Source: Acinetobacter parvus DSM 16617 = CIP 108168 (GTDB lineage Bacteria > Pseudomonadota > Gammaproteobacteria > Pseudomonadales > Moraxellaceae). Taken from it: 64,000 nt of DNA. Location of the stretch: positions 1 to 64,000 of the forward strand of contig NZ_KB849212.1 of the NCBI RefSeq assembly GCF_000368025.1, in the 5' to 3' direction. Both the position numbers and the translations under genes were made by a program. Positions 59,014-64,000 of this stretch are shown here, in pieces; position 1 is the stretch's first letter; each line of letters begins with the position of its first letter. The notes below the pieces were generated by a model that saw only the letters and a program-made list of their open reading frames with translations, made no database searches and had not been told where the DNA came from.

Positions 59014-59490
59014 TTAATGTACTAAATCCTCAATACCAATTAATTTCGGTATGTTTTCAATCAGCTTATTTAACTCAATATTTGCTGGTGAAATACAGCC
59101 CATATAGTGACTTAAACGTGTTACCGTACCATCAGGACGTTTCCACCAGAAATATGCACTTGGTTGATCGGTTGCTGTTTGCTGGCATCCTGTAGTCTTT
59201 ACATTTGCTCCCGTTTCAGGACGATAAGTTTGTAATTCTTGTTGAAGCTTCTTATAAACAGATGGGCTTACTGTTAAATCTTGGGTTCCTGTTACTTTTG
59301 TATATTGTTTCCCATCAAAATGCACCGCTCCAGATGGAGAAATTTCCACTGAGTAAATTGGACAGGCACCAAAACATGGGCTAGATGAATAACGAATAGT
59401 TTCCTGCATCATACCCTGAGCTTGCGGTGGTGTAGATGCACAACCCACTAATGTAAACGTAAAAACACCCGCGATTAATAACTTTTTCAT
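59014..59490 (-). CDS. DUF6438 family lipoprotein
   Basis: About 158 residues. The signal peptide KKLLIAGVFTFTLVGC has a lipobox (LVGC), so it should be lipidated. The mature domain has SSSPCFGACPIYSVEISPSG, the typical DUF6438 start, and further cysteines (TTGCQQ; YMGCISP) likely forming a disulfide. Function unknown. The start is chosen at the MKKLLIAG methionine (59490), four codons after another ATG. Confidence 0.8.
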   Translation of the reverse strand: MKKLLIAGVFTFTLVGCASTPPQAQGMMQETIRYSSSPCFGACPIYSVEISPSGAVHFDGKQYTKVTGTQDLTVSPSVYKKLQQELQTYRPETGANVKTTGCQQTATDQPSAYFWWKRPDGTVTRLSHYMGCISPANIELNKLIENIPKLIGIEDLVH

Positions 59491-59634
59491 TTGTTGATCC
59501 ATTATAAAGTATGTGGTTCAAATTTAACAAATAGTGAAATTGTTGTGATTTATATTGATGTTAAAATATTAATATTCCACTAATTTTACTTAGGCTATTT
59601 AACTATAAATTATGTAAAGCAAAACGGATTAAAA

Positions 59635-60351
59635 CTAGTGAGAATTTTGTGATTGCAGAATTAATCGGGCAAGTTCCAGATCATCGGCATAGGTAATTTT
59701 GATGTTGTCTGAACGACCTTGCACCACTTGTACAGCCTGATTGATATATTCTAAAGCACTTGCCTCATCAGTAATTACAATGTGATTAGCTAATGCTGTT
59801 TCAAGCGCATTTTTTAATATCTTTAATTTTGCCATCTGCGGGGTTTGTGCCTGCCACAACAATTCACGGCTGACTGTCTTCTCAATCTGATTTTCAGTGT
59901 GCACCAGTTTTAAGGTATCACGAACTGGGATTGCTAAAATTGCACTTTGGTTATGCGCTATTGCAGTATTAACCAATAGCTGTAAATTTTCCTGCGTCAC
60001 ACATGGACGTGCTGCATCATGCACTAATACCCAATCATCTTCATGGGCAATTTCAGATAAATAAATGAGGGCATTCAGTACAGAATGAACACGCTCTGCA
60101 CCACCTAAGCAAAAATGTAACTTATCTTTATGCTGAAAAGAAAGTGTTTTGGCAAAGTTATCTTGTGAGCCTATTGCAAGCACACATCCTGCTAAATCCA
60201 AGCTATTAAGACGATTTACAGTATGCTCAAGTACAGTATAGTTTTGAATATATTGATATTGTTTTAATTCAGTTTTTGAAAAACGACTGCCCAAACCTGC
60301 GGCTGGAACAACAGCCCACAGCTTAGTCTGGGTTTTCATTAGTTGCGACAT
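59635..60351 (-). CDS. ispD: 2-C-methyl-D-erythritol 4-phosphate cytidylyltransferase
   Basis: A 238-residue enzyme of the MEP isoprenoid pathway. VVPAAGLGSRFSKTELKQY has the CTP-binding AAGxGxR and K; VLVHDAARPC and the C-terminal ITYADDLELA are typical. It overlaps the ftsB end by about 29 bases; a start at 60339 would shorten the overlap. The ftsB-ispD order is the usual one in gamma-proteobacteria. Confidence 0.95.
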   Translation of the reverse strand: MSQLMKTQTKLWAVVPAAGLGSRFSKTELKQYQYIQNYTVLEHTVNRLNSLDLAGCVLAIGSQDNFAKTLSFQHKDKLHFCLGGAERVHSVLNALIYLSEIAHEDDWVLVHDAARPCVTQENLQLLVNTAIAHNQSAILAIPVRDTLKLVHTENQIEKTVSRELLWQAQTPQMAKLKILKNALETALANHIVITDEASALEYINQAVQVVQGRSDNIKITYADDLELARLILQSQNSH

Positions 60352-60694
60352 CTACTTTTGCATTTGGATCAATATAAATCGGTTTGTAATGTGTACTAAT
60401 TGTGCTCATCTGCACAAAAGTTTCATTAGGTTTAACTAAACCTAAATCCAAACGTGCATGTTCTTCGATCGCTTCCGTTCCATTTTTCAAGTCGAAAACT
60501 TCGGCTGCTAAAATACGGTTACGTTCCTTTAGCTCAGTATTAATTTCTGCTTGCTGCTTAATTTGTTGAGTTAAAGCCTGATGAGGGAAATAGCCTCCCT
60601 CACCCAACCAAAATTGATACTGTAAACTTGCAACCAAAGCAATCACAAGCAACAGAATCAATTTACTCGAAGTCGATCGAAACACATCTAGCAT
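60323..60694 (-). CDS. ftsB: Cell division protein FtsB
   Basis: A 123-residue bitopic inner-membrane protein. One N-terminal helix (LILLLVIALVASLQYQFWLG) is followed by a coiled coil (LTQQIKQQAEINTELKERNR) and a segment with EEHARLDLGLVKPNETFV, the FtsB signature. It joins FtsL and FtsQ at the septum. Its extended C-terminus overlaps ispD. Confidence 0.92.
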   Translation of the reverse strand: MLDVFRSTSSKLILLLVIALVASLQYQFWLGEGGYFPHQALTQQIKQQAEINTELKERNRILAAEVFDLKNGTEAIEEHARLDLGLVKPNETFVQMSTISTHYKPIYIDPNAKVDVATNENPD

Positions 60695-60822
60695 GAAAAA
60701 CTCCCCACATCCCTCTTGAAAGAAAAACCTGTCACAAATTCTATAGGATTCTGAATTCGTAAAGTTTTTCTCTTTTGTAAAGAAAGGCTCTCAAGAAGTT
60801 TTAACATGGCTAAAGCTTGACC

Positions 60823-62112
60823 TTATTTTAGACCTTTGAACTCAGCCTTACCACGATAAGCGGCATGGGTTAATTCTTCAATACGAAGCAATTGGTTGTA
60901 TTTCGCAACACGGTCAGAACGGCAAAGTGAACCTGTCTTGATTTGACCTGCTGCTGTACCGACTGCCAAGTCAGCAATGGTTGAATCTTCAGTTTCACCT
61001 GAACGGTGCGAGATTACAGTGCTGTAACCATTAGCTTTCGCAAGGTAGATCGCATCCAGAGTTTCACTTAATGTACCGATCTGGTTGTACTTGATCAGAA
61101 TAGAGTTACCCACTTTCTCATCAATACCACGTTGTAAAATCTTAGGATTAGTTACGAATAAATCGTCGCCAACCAATTGGATTTTATCACCAAGGATTGA
61201 AGTCAGATAGCTCCAGCCTTCCCAGTCAGACTCATCCAAACCATCTTCAATCGAAATGATTGGATATTGATTTACAAGACCAGCTAAATAATCAGAGAAT
61301 TGATTGCTTGTGAATGCTTTATTGCCTTCACCTGCAAGAATATATTGACCATTTTTGTAAAATTCTGAAGATGCACAGTCAAGTGCTAACATAATGTCAG
61401 AACCCGCTTTGTAACCAGTTTGACCAATCGCTTCAAGAATAACAGTGATTGCTTCTTCATTTGAACGCAAGTTCGGAGCAAAACCACCTTCATCACCCAC
61501 AGCAGTATTTAAACCCTTTTTGTTTAAAACTGATTTTAGAGAATGGAAGATTTCAGCACCCGCACGTAATGCTTCAGAGAATGAAGTGAAGCCTACTGGC
61601 TCAATCATGAACTCTTGAATATCCACATTGTTGTCTGCATGTGAACCACCATTGATGATGTTCATCATTGGCACAGGCATGCTCAAAGTTGTTTGACCAC
61701 GCAAGTCTGCGATGTATTGGAAAAGAGGAATTTTCTTTTCAGTAGCAGCAGCGCGAGCAGCAGCCAAAGAAACAGCTAGAGTTGCGTTAGCACCTAGTTT
61801 TTCTTTGTTTTCAGTACCATCAAGCTCGATCATCGTGTTATCGATGTCTTTTTGTTCAAATACTGATTTACCCACTAAAGCATCACGGATTAAAGTGTTT
61901 ACGTTATTAACCGCATTTTTAACACCTTTACCCAAGTAACGCGACTTGTCACCATCACGCAGTTCCAAAGCTTCACGAGAACCAGTTGAAGCACCAGATG
62001 GTGCACATGCACGACCAACAACCCCAGATTCCAAAATTACGTCTGCTTCGATGGTTGGGTTACCACGAGAGTCCAAAATTTCACGTGCACGAATGTCAAC
62101 GATTTGGCTCAT
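60823..62112 (-). CDS. eno: Enolase
   Basis: A 429-residue glycolytic enzyme converting 2-phosphoglycerate to PEP; also part of the RNA degradosome in some bacteria. It begins MSQIVDIRAREILDSRGNPT, has the acid/base region around AVGDEGGFAPNL, the metal ligands in IEDGLDESDWEGW and the SHRSGETEDSTIADL signature. The start at 62112 has GAGGAA; a longer frame to 62148 adds an artefactual head. Confidence 0.97.
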   Translation of the reverse strand: MSQIVDIRAREILDSRGNPTIEADVILESGVVGRACAPSGASTGSREALELRDGDKSRYLGKGVKNAVNNVNTLIRDALVGKSVFEQKDIDNTMIELDGTENKEKLGANATLAVSLAAARAAATEKKIPLFQYIADLRGQTTLSMPVPMMNIINGGSHADNNVDIQEFMIEPVGFTSFSEALRAGAEIFHSLKSVLNKKGLNTAVGDEGGFAPNLRSNEEAITVILEAIGQTGYKAGSDIMLALDCASSEFYKNGQYILAGEGNKAFTSNQFSDYLAGLVNQYPIISIEDGLDESDWEGWSYLTSILGDKIQLVGDDLFVTNPKILQRGIDEKVGNSILIKYNQIGTLSETLDAIYLAKANGYSTVISHRSGETEDSTIADLAVGTAAGQIKTGSLCRSDRVAKYNQLLRIEELTHAAYRGKAEFKGLK

Positions 62113-62157
62113 GAACAATTCCTCTGTTGAATGAATAAAAAGATGCAACTGAATGCA

Positions 62158-63015
62158 TCAATGGGTATCTAACTTTTTGAATCCTTTAACTAAAGTATCC
62201 AATTCTTTTAATTGCGCCAAGAATGGCTCAAGCTGTGATAAACGCAACGCACATGGTCCATCGCATTTTGCATGTTCAGGGTCTGGATGTGCTTCAAGAA
62301 ATAATCCTGCCAAGCCCGTTGCCATACCTGAACGCGCTAAAGTCGTGATTTGGGCACGGCGACCACCAGCGGAATCAGCACGTCCACCTGGTGTTTGTAA
62401 AGCGTGGGTCACATCAAAGAATACGGGTACATTCATTTCTTTCATGATGTCAAAGCCCAGCATATCCACAACAAGGTTGTTATAGCCAAATGCTGAACCA
62501 CGTTCACAAAGGATAAGTTTGTCATTTCCCGCTTCTAGACATTTATGCAGGATATGGCGCATTTCATGTGGGGCAAGAAACTGTGCTTTTTTGATATTGA
62601 TAATGGCTTGGGTTTTTGCCATTGCTTCAACGAGATCAGTCTGGCGACTGAGGAATGCAGGAAGCTGAATAATGTCGGCAACTTCGGCAACGGGTGCTGC
62701 CTGATATGGTTCATGCACATCAGTAATGATTGGGACATTAAACTGTTTTTTAATCTCCCCCAGCCATTCGATGCCTTTTTCCAGGCCAGGTCCACGAAAC
62801 GAGTTCAGGCTGGAACGGTTGGCCTTGTCAAAGCTCGCTTTAAACACATAAGGAATGTTTAATCGTTTACAGATATCAATATAAGTTTCAGCAATCTCAA
62901 ACGCTAAATCTTTTGACTCAAGTACATTCATTCCGCCAAATAATACAAATGGCAAATGATTTGCCATTTGTATATCGCCTAAACGTACAACTTCTTGTGG
63001 TTTTAATTGTGACAT
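62158..63015 (-). CDS. kdsA: 3-deoxy-8-phosphooctulonate synthase
   Basis: A 285-residue KDO8P synthase making the 8-carbon sugar of the lipopolysaccharide inner core from PEP and arabinose-5-phosphate. FGGMNVLESKDLAFEIAETY, KASFDKANRSSLNSFRGPG and ALQTPGGRADSAGGRR are family signatures. It follows pyrG and precedes eno, the canonical order. Confidence 0.96.
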   Translation of the reverse strand: MSQLKPQEVVRLGDIQMANHLPFVLFGGMNVLESKDLAFEIAETYIDICKRLNIPYVFKASFDKANRSSLNSFRGPGLEKGIEWLGEIKKQFNVPIITDVHEPYQAAPVAEVADIIQLPAFLSRQTDLVEAMAKTQAIINIKKAQFLAPHEMRHILHKCLEAGNDKLILCERGSAFGYNNLVVDMLGFDIMKEMNVPVFFDVTHALQTPGGRADSAGGRRAQITTLARSGMATGLAGLFLEAHPDPEHAKCDGPCALRLSQLEPFLAQLKELDTLVKGFKKLDTH

Positions 63016-63045
63016 TTAAACTTTCCCAGTTTATCTAAGTCTATA

Positions 63046-64000
63046 TTATTTACTCTTTTGATGCTGTTTCTTTGCAGCGTCAATAAAACTGGCAAATAAT
63101 GGATGACCATCACGTGGTGAGCTTGTAAATTCTGGATGGAATTGTACCGCAATAAACCAAGGATGTTCAGGAATTTCTACAGTTTCAACCAAATGTTGTA
63201 CTGAAGAATAGCCTGAAATCTTCATACCTGCCTGTTCTATGGTCTCAATAAAACGATCATTCATTTCATAACGATGGCGATGACGCTCAATAATTTCTGA
63301 TTGACCATAAATTGTACGAATTTTTGCACCATCAACCAATTCAGACTTTTGTGCACCCAAACGCATGGTGCCGCCTAAGTCTGATTCAAGACTACGGTGT
63401 TGTAATTCGCCACGTTCATCCAGCCATTCAGTAATTAAGCCAATGAGTGGATATTTGGTGGAACGGTTAAATTCAGTTGAAGTTGCTTCAGACAACCCTG
63501 CCACATGACGTGCATATTCAATCACCGCCAATTGCATACCTAAACAAATACCCAGGAAAGGAACCTTATTTTCACGTGCATATTGAATCGCACGCATTTT
63601 ACCCTCAGTACCACGCTCGCCAAAACCACCTGGAACAAGGATTGCGTCAGCCGTTTCAAGAACCGAAATATCCTGACCCTCTAGAGATTCAGCATCAACA
63701 TAGTCAATCTGTACTTTAACGCGGTTTTTAATGCCTGCATGTAAAAGTGCTTCATTGACAGATTTATAGGCATCGGGTAACTCAACATATTTACCAACCA
63801 TTGCCACGCGCACGGTGTATTCTGGATTGAGTAATGCTTCAACCACATTATCCCAGTCTTCAAGATTGGCTTCTGGCAAGTCATTAAAACCAAAACGTTC
63901 ACAGATTAAATCATCGACATTTTGTTCGTAGAAATTGCGTGGAATTTGATAAATGGTTTTTGCATCTGGACATGCAATAACTGCACGTGCTTCTACATTG
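63046..64000 (-). CDS. pyrG: CTP synthase, 3-prime part (runs off the window)
   Basis: About 317 C-terminal residues are inside the window; the N-terminal synthetase part lies beyond base 64000. The class I glutamine amidotransferase domain is complete: PFLGICLGMQ with nucleophile Cys, and the His-Glu pair in VQFHPEFTSSP. The part shown links to the synthetase domain at the right end (ending upstream with NVEARAVIACPDAKTIYQIP). It is the first gene of the pyrG-kdsA-eno group. Confidence 0.95.
   Translation of the reverse strand, partial: NVEARAVIACPDAKTIYQIPRNFYEQNVDDLICERFGFNDLPEANLEDWDNVVEALLNPEYTVRVAMVGKYVELPDAYKSVNEALLHAGIKNRVKVQIDYVDAESLEGQDISVLETADAILVPGGFGERGTEGKMRAIQYARENKVPFLGICLGMQLAVIEYARHVAGLSEATSTEFNRSTKYPLIGLITEWLDERGELQHRSLESDLGGTMRLGAQKSELVDGAKIRTIYGQSEIIERHRHRYEMNDRFIETIEQAGMKISGYSSVQHLVETVEIPEHPWFIAVQFHPEFTSSPRDGHPLFASFIDAAKKQHQKSK

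Noticed and set aside
1..64000. CRISPR arrays, tRNA and rRNA genes
   Set aside because: No regularly spaced repeats and no recognisable tRNA or rRNA segments were seen on either strand.

Overview
The window looks like a chromosomal segment of an Acinetobacter (Moraxellaceae). The evidence is the low GC content, the XerC/XerD dif arms at 7826-7853, and Acinetobacter-like versions of MetZ, YbaB-RecR, LpxB, the DUF6231 and DUF2797 proteins, and the pyrG-kdsA-eno-ftsB-ispD order. The species cannot be fixed from the sequence alone. No rRNA, tRNA or CRISPR array was seen.

Region 1 (1-7853) is a filamentous (inovirus) prophage integrated at dif. It has dif-like sites at 1-29, 7713-7740 and 7826-7853, an M13-like plus-strand origin (109-132), a divergent ribbon-helix-helix regulator, a gene II/X-type replication protein with an internal gene X restart, a probable ssDNA-binding protein, two very small hydrophobic proteins, a major coat protein followed by a terminator, a TspB/pIII-like adsorption protein, a DUF2523 (pVI-like) protein and a Zot/pI assembly ATPase. 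Behind the morphogenesis block is a small operon with its own promoter and palindromic operator. It encodes an AcrIF11-like (ADP-ribosyltransferase-fold) anti-CRISPR candidate and an Aca-like ribbon-helix-helix protein, bounded by 28-bp inverted repeats. This is the most unusual part of the window.

Region 2 (7.9-28.6 kb) is mostly housekeeping: a haem-oxygenase-like protein, a diguanylate cyclase, aroC-prmB, a vapBC toxin-antitoxin pair with its operator, a MoxR/VWA pair, ycgL, rnd, recR-ybaB, metZ, a PhaC-related hydrolase with a dehydrogenase, a porin, a HIT protein, several DUF proteins and lpxB.

Region 3 (28.9-46.1 kb) is a complete nitrate-assimilation and molybdenum-cofactor island, flanked by inverted fragments of one IS3-family element. 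On the minus strand the order is narK, nirB, a NirD-reductase fusion, nasA, mobA, moaA, moaD, moaE, a moaC-moaB fusion, moeA, modA, modB, modC. Three sigma-54-type promoters are visible (before narK, before moaA, and before a nasT-like gene). The narK leader carries two hexaloop hairpins of the ANTAR antiterminator type. The IS fragments have cut off the end of modC and almost all of the nasT-like gene.

Region 4 (46.2-64 kb) holds a TauE-family exporter, a DAHP synthase, a urea carboxylase/allophanate hydrolase operon with a GntR regulator (sigma-54 promoter plus a GntR palindrome), a uracil-DNA-glycosylase-fold protein, a Blh/YeeE sulfur module, a zeta-type toxin-antitoxin pair, a lipoprotein, and the ftsB-ispD, eno, kdsA and pyrG genes. 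pyrG runs off the right edge.
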